A DNA stretch of 7,288 nt from Cryomorphaceae bacterium (GCA_949547975.1 CATITW010000192.1:1-7288), one strand, 5' to 3'; positions 1 to 7,141 are shown, counted from the stretch's first letter. Translations and numbers: made by a program. Notes: a model not told the origin generated them from the sequence alone.

Positions 1-2
1 CA

Positions 3-290
3 ATATTCACTATTCCAACAGGTTGGGCTGCCATTCATCTCCTAGAAATGAAGGAAAATGGACTCGTTTTGGATAGCATCAACTTTTCAGGACCTCGAGC
101 TACCTCCCTATTCACAGATGCCAAAGGGCATCAGGGGCAAATAATTATTGATGCAGGAGCGCTAATGTGGATAAAAGGAATCTACAATATGGACCTTAAC
201 TCCAGCGCATATGAAACTGGATTCAATACCGATCTTCACGGACTTGCCGACCAAATCATAGCGGATCATCATCCTCTTTATAGTCAATAA
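3..290 (+). CDS. C-terminal part of a protein of uncertain function, possibly SGNH-hydrolase-like (5' truncated)
   Basis: The frame is open from the left edge of the window and ends at TAA 288-290, so only the last 95 codons are seen. The in-frame ATG at 48 is probably internal, because the reading continues upstream as IFTIPTGWAAIHLLE. The layout is IPTGWA, then about 20 residues, then LFTDAKGH, then ALMWIKGIYNMDL. It recalls the C-terminal block of SGNH/GDSL-like proteins, in which an IPxGxA segment precedes an Asp-x-x-(G)-His catalytic block and a helix ending in a Tyr. That resemblance comes from memory of the family pattern and is weak. The catalytic Ser block would lie upstream, outside the window. 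The protein ends HHPLYSQ. The gene converges on the minus-strand propeller gene with 47 bp between stops and no obvious terminator hairpin. The coding call is good; the function is tentative. Confidence 0.6.
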   Translation: MFTIPTGWAAIHLLEMKENGLVLDSINFSGPRATSLFTDAKGHQGQIIIDAGALMWIKGIYNMDLNSSAYETGFNTDLHGLADQIIADHHPLYSQ

Positions 291-337
291 AGATCGATGT
301 ATTGATAAAATTTGAACTGAGCCTCGAGAAAAACGAA

Positions 338-1279
338 CTATTGTCTTAAGTAACGACGAATTTTTGGTTGCGCTCCATTCAGCTCGCTGCATGTCCCTAT
401 ATCACCATTAGGCCAAAACCAAACCGCCTCACCTTGGGGTTCGCGCTCACCGTATCGGATCAACAAGGGCTCTTCTGCCATCGTTTGAATTACGCTCGCT
501 GAACGATGCCTTGGCCATAATAATACGCGCTCATAATTGCGGAGGGCGATATGAGCAGAATCGGCACCAAAGGTCTTACAGTCAGCCCCTGTTACCAAAT
601 ACATAGATAACCGCCCAACTAATTGAGCAGTATCTACAGCTGGATCTGTATTAGGAATAAGCTGATACAACCCATTCTTGCTTTCTCGTTTAGAAATGAA
701 ATACCAAGCCTTATCTACGGGATCTATAAAAAATGCTTCTACATCCTTCGGCCCCTCGGAATAAGTAAATTCTATGGAGTCGATGTTTGGCGTTATCACA
801 TTGAATGCCATAGATGTATCCACAGTCGAAGTATCAGGCTCTAAGAATTCATAGGCCTTGACCGTTGACCTAATCTGTAGATTATCACCTATATCCGCTA
901 TGATTATTTTGTTATGTCCCTGAACGTCTTGGTATATGTCCATGCTTTCCCAATCAGTATTTCTTATGCTTGGAATGGAAAGCGTTGAAACCAATCGACC
1001 GGATATGCCTTCAAACAAGAACAGTTCGGGCTCATTTCCCGAATCGTTAATGGTCCAAAAACATCCGTCAAAAGAATTAGAGGCTACTGCACCAGAAGAT
1101 TCCGAAATACTAATAATACTATCACTTAATATGGGTATTTCATTGAAATGCCTTGCGACTCGAAGGGAATCGAAAACAAAATTATTTATGAAATAAGCAG
1201 ATGGCTCAGGCGACGGCAAAGGCTCCTTGGCGCATTGAACTGCACAAACAACAATAAGAATAAATACTCTCCAAGTCAT
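338..1279 (-). CDS. Secreted beta-propeller protein, phytase/esterase-like in pattern, function unknown
   Basis: I chose the ATG at 1279 (313 aa) because the protein then begins MTWRVFILIVVCAVQCAKEP, a signal sequence with a possible lipobox Cys16. Gln before that Cys is not ideal, so ordinary secretion is also possible. The open frame extends to 1420, but those 47 extra residues would bury the signal peptide. Propeller-like motifs, in order, are WTINDSGNEPELF (75-87), DWESMDIY (109-116), IIIADIGDN (125-133), GPKDVEAFFIDP (176-187), TGAD (230-233) and PQGEAV (281-286). I recognise this order from uncharacterised secreted proteins of Bacteroidetes and Actinobacteria whose motifs read WxxNDSG, DWED, DIGDN, DAEAL and QGEAI. 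The conserved acidic residues suggest metal-binding propeller blades, as in beta-propeller phytase. It is divergent from the TonB receptor, beside the phytase locus, so an accessory role in organophosphate use is plausible. No enzyme activity can be assigned. Confidence 0.85.
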   Translation of the reverse strand: MTWRVFILIVVCAVQCAKEPLPSPEPSAYFINNFVFDSLRVARHFNEIPILSDSIISISESSGAVASNSFDGCFWTINDSGNEPELFLFEGISGRLVSTLSIPSIRNTDWESMDIYQDVQGHNKIIIADIGDNLQIRSTVKAYEFLEPDTSTVDTSMAFNVITPNIDSIEFTYSEGPKDVEAFFIDPVDKAWYFISKRESKNGLYQLIPNTDPAVDTAQLVGRLSMYLVTGADCKTFGADSAHIALRNYERVLLWPRHRSASVIQTMAEEPLLIRYGEREPQGEAVWFWPNGDIGTCSELNGAQPKIRRYLRQ

Positions 1280-1376
1280 TTTACGAACATACGCTTCTGC
1301 TTCCGCTTGGATTTTTAAATCATTATTAATTCTGGGCGTATTGAAGTTTACCAAAAGACTGATAATTAACATTTTA

Positions 1377-1384
1377 CAAACATA
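1377..1384 (-). promoter_or_regulatory. Candidate Bacteroidetes -7 promoter element for the propeller gene
   Basis: The plus strand reads CAAACATA, so the minus strand reads TATGTTTG, an exact match to the Bacteroidetes primary-sigma -7 consensus TAnnTTTG. It would place the transcription start near 1370 and give a 5' leader of about 90 nt before the ATG at 1279. I find no TTG at the expected -33 spacing, so the call rests on one 8-nt box. No equally good box is seen on the plus strand for the TonB receptor gene. Confidence 0.3.
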
Positions 1385-1463
1385 AAAGACAAAAGATTTT
1401 AAACCCTTCTTAAATCTCAAGTCATTTTGGATTCTTTGTTTAATGGTTCAAAACAAAAACAAA

Positions 1464-4202
1464 ATGAAAAGATTTTTACTCGTTGTTTTGGGGCTCTTCA
1501 GTGTTGGCCTCATGGCACAAAATTCAGCTGTTCAAGGAACAGTTGTTGACTTTGACAAATTCCCTATGCCGGGCGCCCTTGTAAGCGAATCTGTATCGGG
1601 ACAATCTACAGTAACAAATGATTTAGGTCAGTTCACCCTTACTGGTCTTTCTGGTGGCGAAGTTACCTTGGTAATATCATCAGTTGGTTACCAAGACGTA
1701 CAGAAAACGGTTACTCTTGGTGATAACGAATTAGCAACCGTAAATGCAGAATTAACTGCAGGTTCTAATGAACTTTCTGAAGTTATCGTAACAGGGAACT
1801 ATTTCCGTAATCAGGCGAAAGCACTTGCGCAGCAACGTCAAAATACCGGTGTTACGAATGTTGTGAATGCCGATCAGATTGGTAGAACACCCGATGCAAA
1901 TATTGGTGATGCACTAAAGAGAATTTCTGGTATTACCATCCAAAATGACCAAGGGGAAGCGCGTGATATCATCATTCGCGGTTTAGCACCTCAACTAAAT
2001 AGCGTCATGGTTAACGGTGAGCGTATTCCTTCAGCGGAAGGTGATAACCGTAAAGTACAGCTTGATCTTATTCCATCGGACATGATTCAGACTGTTGTAG
2101 TGAACAAAGCAGTTACTGCGGACATGGATGCAGATGCCATTGGTGGAGCGGTAAACCTAATCACCCGTCAAGCGCCTAACCGCCAGCGTATCTCTTTAAC
2201 AGGCGGTTCTGGTTACAACTTCCTTTCTCAAAAACCAATTTGGACAGGAGCAGCTATCTACGGAAACCGTTTCCTAGACAACAAATTGGGCGCTGTTTTT
2301 TCAGTTAGTGTTAATGACCACGATTTCGGTTCAGACAACGCTGAAATGGAGTGGGAATTTGATGACGCTGGTAACCCTTCTATCGTTGATTACCAAGTAC
2401 GCGGCTACAATGTTCGTCGTCTACGTCAATCGTACTCTTTGAGTTTAGATTACGACCTTGCAAAAGGTCATAAGCTTTTCTTTACTGCACTTCACAATGA
2501 TCGTAAGGATTGGGAAAACCGCTACAGATTGCGTTACAAGGATATCGAATCTAACGGTGATGGAACTTACAACGCTGAAGTTCGCAGACAAACCAAAGGT
2601 GGCGGAGCAGACGTGAATTACCGCAGATTGGAGCACCAAATTGCGAACAACTTTGCCCTTCGTGGTGAACACCTCTTCGGTAACATCAAGGCAAACTGGT
2701 CTGTAAATACGGCACGCGCTTCTGAAACAAGACCTGACGAGCGTTACATTTCTTACCGTGAAAAAGATGTGACGATGAGCATCACTTCTGATGCTGGAGA
2801 GTACGGCTTCCTTCAGATGAGACCAACTAACGCAGTGGACTTCTCAAACTTTGGTTTAAAAGAATTGACTAATGAGAACCAATTCACTTACGACCAAGAC
2901 TTGAACGGTCGTCTAGATTTTGAAATTCCACTAATCACAGGACTGAATAACACTACTTTGAAAGTAGGTGGTCGTCTTCGTACAAAAGAAAAAGTTCGTG
3001 AAAATGACTTCACTGAATACGAGTGGTTGAACGGCGATAACGAGCCAACGCTTGGCGGTAATGGATACCAATTCGAAAGAGGCGATCGCTACTTGATGGA
3101 CGGTTACTGGAGCAACGGTGCAAACCAATTCATCGACCCAACCTACTTAGGCGATCTTGACCTAAACGATGACGCAACATTCGCAAGCGCACTTATTCCT
3201 GAAGAATATGCTGCAGGAAATTACGACGCTACAGAGCAAATCCTTGCTGGCTACGCTATGCTTACTCAAAACTGGGGGTCTAAGCACAGAGTAGTTGCTG
3301 GTGTTCGTGGTGAGCACACGACCAACGTATATAGCGGTTTCATCTACGATATTGAGGAAGAGATTGCTACTCCATCAAACGGTGAAGGCTCATACTTGAA
3401 CATCTTACCTTCTGTACTTTACCGCTTTAGCCCAAATGCTCAAACTGTAGTGAGAGCATCTGTTACTAACACTCTAGCACGTCCAAACTACTTTGATCTT
3501 GTTCCTTACGAAGAGTTCAATTCAGACGACAATGAAGTTGCATTTGGTAACCCAGAATTGCAGGCGGCTACTGCTTGGAACTTTGACTTAAATGCAGAGC
3601 GTTACCTAAGCACTTTAGGAATCATTAGTGCTGGCGTATTCCACAAAAACATCGACAACTTCATCTACGAAAGCGTATACGACGTAACATACTTGGGTGA
3701 AGCATACGAGGCTTCACGTCCTGAGAACGGGGGTACAGCAACCATTACTGGTGTTGAATTTGCATTCCAACGTCAGCTAGACTTCTTGCCTGGTGCATTG
3801 AAGAACTTCAACATTGCTGCGAACACAACGTTGACTTCTTCAACAACAAGTGGCATCCTAGACCGTACGGATGAAGTAGGTTTCGCAGGTACCGCTCCAC
3901 TTATGGTCAACACAAACCTTTCTTACGAGAACAAGAAATTGATGATGCGTTTATCATACAACTACGCAGGTGCTTATGTAGATGAGTACGGTGGTGACCA
4001 ATTCGAAGATCGCTTCTACGACAAGCAACACTTCCTAGACCTTAACGGTTACTACGAGGTAGCTAAGAACGTGCGTATCTTTGTTGAATTGCACAACTTG
4101 TTGAACACGCCACTACGTTATTACCAGTACCAGAATCAGTACACTATGCAAATGGAGTACTACAACCTACGCGCCAACTTCGGTGTGAAGTTAGATCTCT
4201 AA
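1464..4202 (+). CDS. TonB-dependent outer-membrane receptor with N-terminal carboxypeptidase-regulatory-like domain
   Basis: This is an outer-membrane active transporter driven by TonB/ExbBD. I prefer the ATG at 1464 (912 aa): it follows an A-rich run typical of Bacteroidetes starts and gives the signal peptide MKRFLLVVLGLFSVGLMA, with Q19 as likely first mature residue. The in-frame ATG at 1443 adds seven residues and is the alternative. Residues about 22-100 form a CarboxypepD_reg-like beta-sandwich (VQGTVVD...GQFTLTGL...GYQDVQ). A TonB-box-like LSEVIVTG lies at 104-111. The plug runs to about 235, with RTPDANIGDALKRISGI, IIIRGLAPQLNSVMVNGERI and DAIGGAVNLITR. The rest is the barrel, including GVEFAFQRQLDFLPG near 765 and a C-terminal NLLNTPLRYYQYQNQ...EYYNLR segment. 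The plug wording resembles the TonB-Xanth-Caul subfamily rather than SusC, and no SusD gene is adjacent. Its substrate is unknown; the phytase downstream suggests inositol phosphates or a phosphate-bearing ligand. Frequent AAC, TTC and TAC codons suggest high expression. Confidence 0.96.
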   Translation: MKRFLLVVLGLFSVGLMAQNSAVQGTVVDFDKFPMPGALVSESVSGQSTVTNDLGQFTLTGLSGGEVTLVISSVGYQDVQKTVTLGDNELATVNAELTAGSNELSEVIVTGNYFRNQAKALAQQRQNTGVTNVVNADQIGRTPDANIGDALKRISGITIQNDQGEARDIIIRGLAPQLNSVMVNGERIPSAEGDNRKVQLDLIPSDMIQTVVVNKAVTADMDADAIGGAVNLITRQAPNRQRISLTGGSGYNFLSQKPIWTGAAIYGNRFLDNKLGAVFSVSVNDHDFGSDNAEMEWEFDDAGNPSIVDYQVRGYNVRRLRQSYSLSLDYDLAKGHKLFFTALHNDRKDWENRYRLRYKDIESNGDGTYNAEVRRQTKGGGADVNYRRLEHQIANNFALRGEHLFGNIKANWSVNTARASETRPDERYISYREKDVTMSITSDAGEYGFLQMRPTNAVDFSNFGLKELTNENQFTYDQDLNGRLDFEIPLITGLNNTTLKVGGRLRTKEKVRENDFTEYEWLNGDNEPTLGGNGYQFERGDRYLMDGYWSNGANQFIDPTYLGDLDLNDDATFASALIPEEYAAGNYDATEQILAGYAMLTQNWGSKHRVVAGVRGEHTTNVYSGFIYDIEEEIATPSNGEGSYLNILPSVLYRFSPNAQTVVRASVTNTLARPNYFDLVPYEEFNSDDNEVAFGNPELQAATAWNFDLNAERYLSTLGIISAGVFHKNIDNFIYESVYDVTYLGEAYEASRPENGGTATITGVEFAFQRQLDFLPGALKNFNIAANTTLTSSTTSGILDRTDEVGFAGTAPLMVNTNLSYENKKLMMRLSYNYAGAYVDEYGGDQFEDRFYDKQHFLDLNGYYEVAKNVRIFVELHNLLNTPLRYYQYQNQYTMQMEYYNLRANFGVKLDL

Positions 4203-4228
4203 TACTGTATAGCTAATACAACTTTTTT

Positions 4229-4262
4229 AAAGCACCTTGCCCCAAAGGTAAGGTGCTTTTTT
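4229..4262 (+). terminator. Intrinsic terminator between the TonB receptor and phytase genes
   Basis: AGCACCTT (4231-4238) pairs perfectly with AAGGTGCT (4250-4257). The stem extends by two A-T pairs at its base and is followed by six T (4257-4262). The 11-nt loop contains a second AAGGT (4245-4249), so ACCTT could pair with either copy, giving a long terminator stem or a short 5-bp alternative. Only 13 bp separate the T tract from the phytase ATG. The opposite strand has no T tract next to the stem, so it is a plus-strand terminator. Confidence 0.85.
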
Positions 4263-4275
4263 AAACCATAGAACT

Positions 4276-5325
4276 ATGAAAAAATTCCTATTCCTAGCTG
4301 CCCTAGCAACGGCCGCATGTCAAAACGCGGAAGAAAGCATCCCCACGGTAAGCGCGGACATTCAAACGACCCCATGTCTTGCTGAAGTTGAAGACGACGC
4401 CGCGGACGACCCGGCCTTTTGGCTTCACACTGAGGCAAAGAAAAGCTTAATATTTGGCTCGAATAAAAAGCGAGGTTTAGAAGTCTATGCATTGACTGGA
4501 GAGCGCCTGGCAGAATACCCTACCGGTCGCTTAAACAATGTAGATGTGGCTTTAGCCGTTCCCATGTTCGATACGGTATACGACATCGTAGCGGCGAGTA
4601 ATAGAGATTACGACCGCATTGATATTTGGACCATCAACGAAAATCCTACTCAACTAAAGTTAGTTTCGGATACAGCGATGCGCACACATCTCGAAGGCGT
4701 GTACGGATTCTGTCTTTGGAACGACACTTCAAATGCTCGGACCTACGCCTTCGTCAACAACAAAGACGGCGAAGTGGAACAATGGCAATTGGTGGCCGAT
4801 TCCTCCAAAATCTCTTTCAAGCTTACCCGCTCGTTTACAGCGGCAGGTCAAGTAGAAGGCATGGTTGTCGATCAGAAAAACCGCCTATTGTATTTGGGCG
4901 AAGAACAAGGTGGAGTATTCGCTTACCCACTTGACAACACTGCTGCAGAACGCATGCGTATACCTATGAGCGGCGAAGAAAATGCAGACCTCGCTTACGA
5001 CATTGAAGGTTTAGCCATCTACAGTCGAGGTGAAAAGCATCTTTTAGTTTCTTCAAGCCAAGGAAATTTCCGCTATGCAGCCTATGACATAAATGATGAC
5101 TACCGCTACCTAGGCGTTTTTGCTGTAGGCAATGGTAGCGTTTGCGATGGCACGGAAGAAACAGACGGTATAGACTTATACTCTGGCGCAGTAACACAAC
5201 AATACCCACAAGGTATTTTCCTCGCCCAAGACGGCTTCAACTACGACGATAAGGGCGAGAAAACCTCGCAAAACTTCAAACTAGTCGACTGGCGCAAGAT
5301 TGAAACAGCGATGCAGTTGAAGTAA
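4276..5325 (+). CDS. Beta-propeller phytase (3-phytase, BPP family), predicted surface lipoprotein
   Basis: The product hydrolyses phytate (myo-inositol hexakisphosphate) in a calcium-dependent way to release phosphate. The 349-aa length fits the family. The start gives a lipoprotein signal, MKKFLFLAALATAAC, with Cys15 followed by QNAEE; acidic residues just after the Cys resemble the Bacteroidetes surface-export signal. Family motifs run through the whole chain: DAADDPAFWLH (41-51), SNKKRGLEVY (62-71), GRLNNVDVAL (84-93), AASNR (106-110), LEGVYGFCLW (139-148), NNKDGEVEQW (161-170), QVEGMVVD (192-199), LYLGEEQGGVF (205-215), DIEGLAIY (242-249), SSSQGN (259-264), DGTEETDGID (291-300), YPQGIFLAQDG (310-320) and QNFKLVDW (332-339). 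The acidic calcium/phosphate-site residues and the Lys, Arg and Tyr residues typical of Bacillus BPP enzymes appear to be kept, so it is probably active. The gene lies 73 bp after the TonB receptor with a terminator between, so read-through may limit its expression. Confidence 0.96.
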   Translation: MKKFLFLAALATAACQNAEESIPTVSADIQTTPCLAEVEDDAADDPAFWLHTEAKKSLIFGSNKKRGLEVYALTGERLAEYPTGRLNNVDVALAVPMFDTVYDIVAASNRDYDRIDIWTINENPTQLKLVSDTAMRTHLEGVYGFCLWNDTSNARTYAFVNNKDGEVEQWQLVADSSKISFKLTRSFTAAGQVEGMVVDQKNRLLYLGEEQGGVFAYPLDNTAAERMRIPMSGEENADLAYDIEGLAIYSRGEKHLLVSSSQGNFRYAAYDINDDYRYLGVFAVGNGSVCDGTEETDGIDLYSGAVTQQYPQGIFLAQDGFNYDDKGEKTSQNFKLVDWRKIETAMQLK

Positions 5326-5353
5326 AAAGAGGGTTTTACGATTGATTAAAATA

Positions 5354-5386
5354 AAAAGGGGGCGAATCGCTGATTCGCCCCCTTTT
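5354..5386 (+). terminator. Strong intrinsic terminator after the phytase gene
   Basis: AAAAGGGGGCGAATC (5354-5368) pairs without mismatch with GATTCGCCCCCTTTT (5372-5386) around a 3-nt loop, giving a 15-bp stem starting 29 bp after the phytase stop. The T-rich side continues as TTTTCCTTT. The A-rich opposite arm means it could also act on the minus strand. Confidence 0.9.
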
Positions 5387-5550
5387 CCTTTAATCTATTT
5401 TTTAGAATGCTTAACGACTACGCAACAGACTAAAGAGTTATAAAATTAATGCTGAGTTACGCATTGGATGTAAACCGCCTATTACCTTTTCGTAAGGTCT
5501 TGAGAAACCTCCATGAATTCATTCGTAGATTTTTATACATTCCAACAAAC

Positions 5551-5616
5551 ACAAAAAAGCCTCTGAAGTTTCCTTCAAAGGGTTACCTTTTATCCATTCT
5601 GGAGAACAGGTCGAAG
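5551..5616. repeat. 66-nt structured repeat element, copy A
   Basis: The element starts with ACAAAAAAGCC, followed by exactly 33 nt carrying a hairpin (TGAAG 5564-5568 with CTTCA 5573-5577, strengthened by CCT/AGG). It ends with CATTCTGGAGAA, one variable base, then AGGTCGAAG (5595-5616). Copy B at 7142-7207 has the same ends at the same spacing, with 21 of 22 tail bases identical, but a different hairpin sequence. Read on the minus strand, the hairpin is followed by TTTTTT, so the element may act as a terminator there. Confidence 0.7.
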
Positions 5617-5807
5617 CATAAATAACACTAATGAAAATTATTCTAGGCTCTTTGTCTTACTTGTTTTGCCCAACCTTACAATTCCTCCCGAAGCGAAATA
5701 GACCCTCTCAATCTAATTTGTTGACGTATCTTCAAACAAATCCAATCGAAAATCCGGATATCTACTCTATACAAATCGGTATTGTGTGATTTTCATAAAA
5801 CAAGGAA

Positions 5808-6566
5808 ATGAAAGAAAATATTAATATCGCCGTCTTAATTGACGGTGACAACATACCATCAGCGAATGTCAAGGAGATGATGGAAGAGATTGCCAAATAT
5901 GGCAACCCTACTTTGAAAAGAATATATGGAGATTGGACACGGCCTGGATTAAACAAATGGAAGAATCTATTATTGGAAAATGCAATAACGCCCATTCAGC
6001 AATATGGCTATACTACGGGCAAAAATGCAACCGATTCCGCAATGATTATTGATGCCATGGACATACTCTACAGTGAGAAAGTTGATGGCTTTTGTTTAGT
6101 TTCCAGTGACAGCGATTTTACCAAACTGGCAACCAGACTGAGAGAAGCAGGCATGCTAGTACTAGGCATTGGAGAGAAGAAAACACCTAATCCATTTATC
6201 GTTGCATGTGATAAGTTTATTTACATTGAGATTCTCAGGAAACAGTCGGAAGGAAAAACGGATATTAGAGAACCCGCTAAATCTTCGGTGGACAAAATCA
6301 CCAACAAAGAGATCAATTTAATTGTCTCTTCTATAAATGATTTATCAGACGAGGAAGGTTGGGCGTTTCTTGGAGATGTCGGAAGTTTGATTCAGAAAAA
6401 AAGACCCAATTTTGATGCAAGAAATTACGGGTTTGAAAAGCTCACGCCTCTCATTAAATCAATTGGTAACATAGAAATCGAACAGCGCGAAAACTCAAAA
6501 AGTAGATATAAATTAATTTACGTGAAGAACAAAGAAAAGCATGCTGGGAAATCTAAAACATCATAG
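5808..6566 (+). CDS. NYN-domain (LabA/DUF88-like, PIN-fold) protein with C-terminal LOTUS/OST-HTH-type domain
   Basis: This is a putative RNA-processing or RNA-binding nuclease of 252 aa, cytoplasmic, with no signal or membrane segment. The NYN domain covers about residues 5-142: NIAVLIDGDN (6-15), KRIYGDW (37-43), NATDSAMIIDAMD (73-85) and GFCLVSSDSDFTKLATRLRE (94-113), followed by VLGIGEKKTP. The family's metal-binding acidic residues are present (D12, D14, D76, D101, D103), so catalysis is possible. After a linker (146-165), residues 166-240 fit the OST-HTH/LOTUS winged-helix layout, with a late FEKLTPLIKSIGNIEIEQ stretch. This two-domain order is known for bacterial LabA-like proteins; their targets are mostly unknown. 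The start follows CAAGGAA, a purine-rich site placed close to the ATG. The gene is monocistronic, AT-richer than the phytase locus, and converges on two small membrane-protein genes. Confidence 0.93.
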   Translation: MKENINIAVLIDGDNIPSANVKEMMEEIAKYGNPTLKRIYGDWTRPGLNKWKNLLLENAITPIQQYGYTTGKNATDSAMIIDAMDILYSEKVDGFCLVSSDSDFTKLATRLREAGMLVLGIGEKKTPNPFIVACDKFIYIEILRKQSEGKTDIREPAKSSVDKITNKEINLIVSSINDLSDEEGWAFLGDVGSLIQKKRPNFDARNYGFEKLTPLIKSIGNIEIEQRENSKSRYKLIYVKNKEKHAGKSKTS

Positions 6567-6646
6567 TGAAAACAAACTATCTCTACTTTTCCATTCTCGG
6601 TAATAAAATTCTGAAGATTAGGCCGAAATGAGACGTTACTAGACTG

Positions 6647-6832
6647 CTATTCTTTCGGGAAACGACTAAAGTTTCCCATGCCATCCGAATCCATTTCATC
6701 TATGGTAGTATTGTTTTTAATAGTACTACTCTCATCATTCTGCTTTCTATTGTTGTGAATTATATTCCAAATTGTAAAGTATATATACAATGCAAACAGT
6801 AAGGCTCCAACCAAAAACATTTCAATACTCAT
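6647..6832 (-). CDS. Small single-pass membrane protein, unknown
   Basis: I do not recognise a family. The 61-aa product starts at the ATG at 6832; a TTG two codons upstream (6838) is also in frame but unnecessary. Residues about 5-25 (MFLVGALLFALYIYFTIWNII) form one hydrophobic helix. The rest is a polar tail rich in Asn, Asp, Glu and Ser (HNNRKQNDESSTIKNN...DEMDSDG), probably cytoplasmic by the positive-inside rule because HNNRK directly follows the helix. It begins 6 bp after the stop of the upstream small membrane gene, so the two are probably co-transcribed. It ends 80 bp from the NYN gene, facing it. Its base composition is very AT-rich. Random AT-rich sequence can give such frames; the tandem arrangement and clean ATG favour a real gene. 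Confidence 0.5.
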   Translation of the reverse strand: MSIEMFLVGALLFALYIYFTIWNIIHNNRKQNDESSTIKNNTTIDEMDSDGMGNFSRFPKE

Positions 6833-6838
6833 AAGCAA

Positions 6839-7021
6839 TTAATCTTTTGGATTAGTAAGTCGACGCTGGCGGATTGCTATAGCGAATAGTAAAATTGTTC
6901 CCGGCCAATGGGCTGAATATTGTGCTCCTTCTGGATCCCCTGATAATCCTAAACCCACGGAATACAATAGGGCTATAAAAGCAATTATGATAGGATACCA
7001 TTTATTAATAAAATTCATCAT
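6839..7021 (-). CDS. Small two-helix membrane protein, unknown
   Basis: This 60-aa product is not recognised. It starts MMNFINKWYP; the second Met at 7018 is an equal choice. Residues about 8-27 form a clear membrane helix. A short loop, GDPEGAQYSAHWP, leads to a second hydrophobic stretch, GTILLFAIAI (41-50), then a basic end, RQRRLTNPKD, expected in the cytoplasm. This predicts a small helical hairpin. The gene is the first of a two-gene minus-strand unit; the next gene starts 6 bp after its stop. Upstream lies a noncoding stretch with three possible hairpins, and I see no TAnnTTTG promoter box there. A membrane-bound partner for the convergent NYN protein is conceivable but has no direct support. 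Confidence 0.5.
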   Translation of the reverse strand: MMNFINKWYPIIIAFIALLYSVGLGLSGDPEGAQYSAHWPGTILLFAIAIRQRRLTNPKD

Positions 7022-7065
7022 GAGAGATACTATTTTTTAAGTTTTTTAGAAGGTACCACTTTAAT

Positions 7066-7105
7066 AATTCATCGAGCATTATAACTTTTCGGATTTTGAT
7101 GAATT
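7066..7105. repeat. Inverted repeat upstream of the small membrane-protein operon
   Basis: AATTCATC (7066-7073) and GATGAATT (7098-7105) are perfect inverted copies separated by 24 nt. They lie 45-85 bp upstream of the minus-strand start at 7021, a position suited to an operator or a leader hairpin. In an AT-rich stretch an 8-bp match can arise by chance. Confidence 0.3.
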
Positions 7106-7124
7106 TTCGGAATACCCTAAATTT

Positions 7125-7140
7125 TCCGAGTTCGCTCGGA
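7125..7140. other. Hairpin with TTCG tetraloop
   Basis: TCCGAG (7125-7130) pairs perfectly with CTCGGA (7135-7140) around a TTCG loop, which would be the very stable UUCG tetraloop in plus-strand RNA. No T tract follows on either strand, so it is not a classical terminator by itself. It ends one base before repeat copy B begins. Confidence 0.5.
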
Positions 7141-7141
7141 C

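Larger units (their letters stand above)
5326..5807. other. 482-bp gene-poor intergenic region
   Basis: The region holds the strong phytase terminator (5354-5386) and repeat copy A (5551-5616). A small ACCTT/AAGGT hairpin lies at 5484-5498. I see no convincing gene. The longest ATG reading on the plus strand (5631-5789, 52 codons) has no recognisable features. Base composition becomes AT-rich after about 5390 compared with the phytase gene. No exact TAnnTTTG promoter box is visible ahead of the NYN gene; CTAATTTG near 5713 is one base short of the spacing. Confidence 0.6.

Noticed and set aside
1422..1429. TCATTTTG as a -7 promoter box for the TonB receptor gene.
   Set aside because: It misses the key second A of TAnnTTTG and has no TTG at the right distance upstream.
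4626..4934. A 102-codon frame inside the phytase gene.
   Set aside because: It is in another frame of a clearly real phytase and is rich in Arg and Ser, typical of a shadow frame.
5595..5616. The conserved repeat tail read on the minus strand (CTTCGACC…CTCCAG) looked like the 3' end of a tRNA gene.
   Set aside because: The TTCGA lies too close to the TCCA-like end for a T stem plus acceptor stem, and the flanks do not pair, so no tRNA fits in either copy.
5631..5789. A 52-codon plus-strand ATG frame, MKIILGSLSYLF…, ahead of the NYN gene.
   Set aside because: It lacks a good upstream signal, has no recognisable domain, and its composition looks like noncoding DNA.
6566..6631. A 21-codon GTG frame overlapping the NYN stop by one base (TAGTG).
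   Set aside because: Such overlap can mark translational coupling, but the frame is too short and uses a GTG start. I see no support beyond the overlap.
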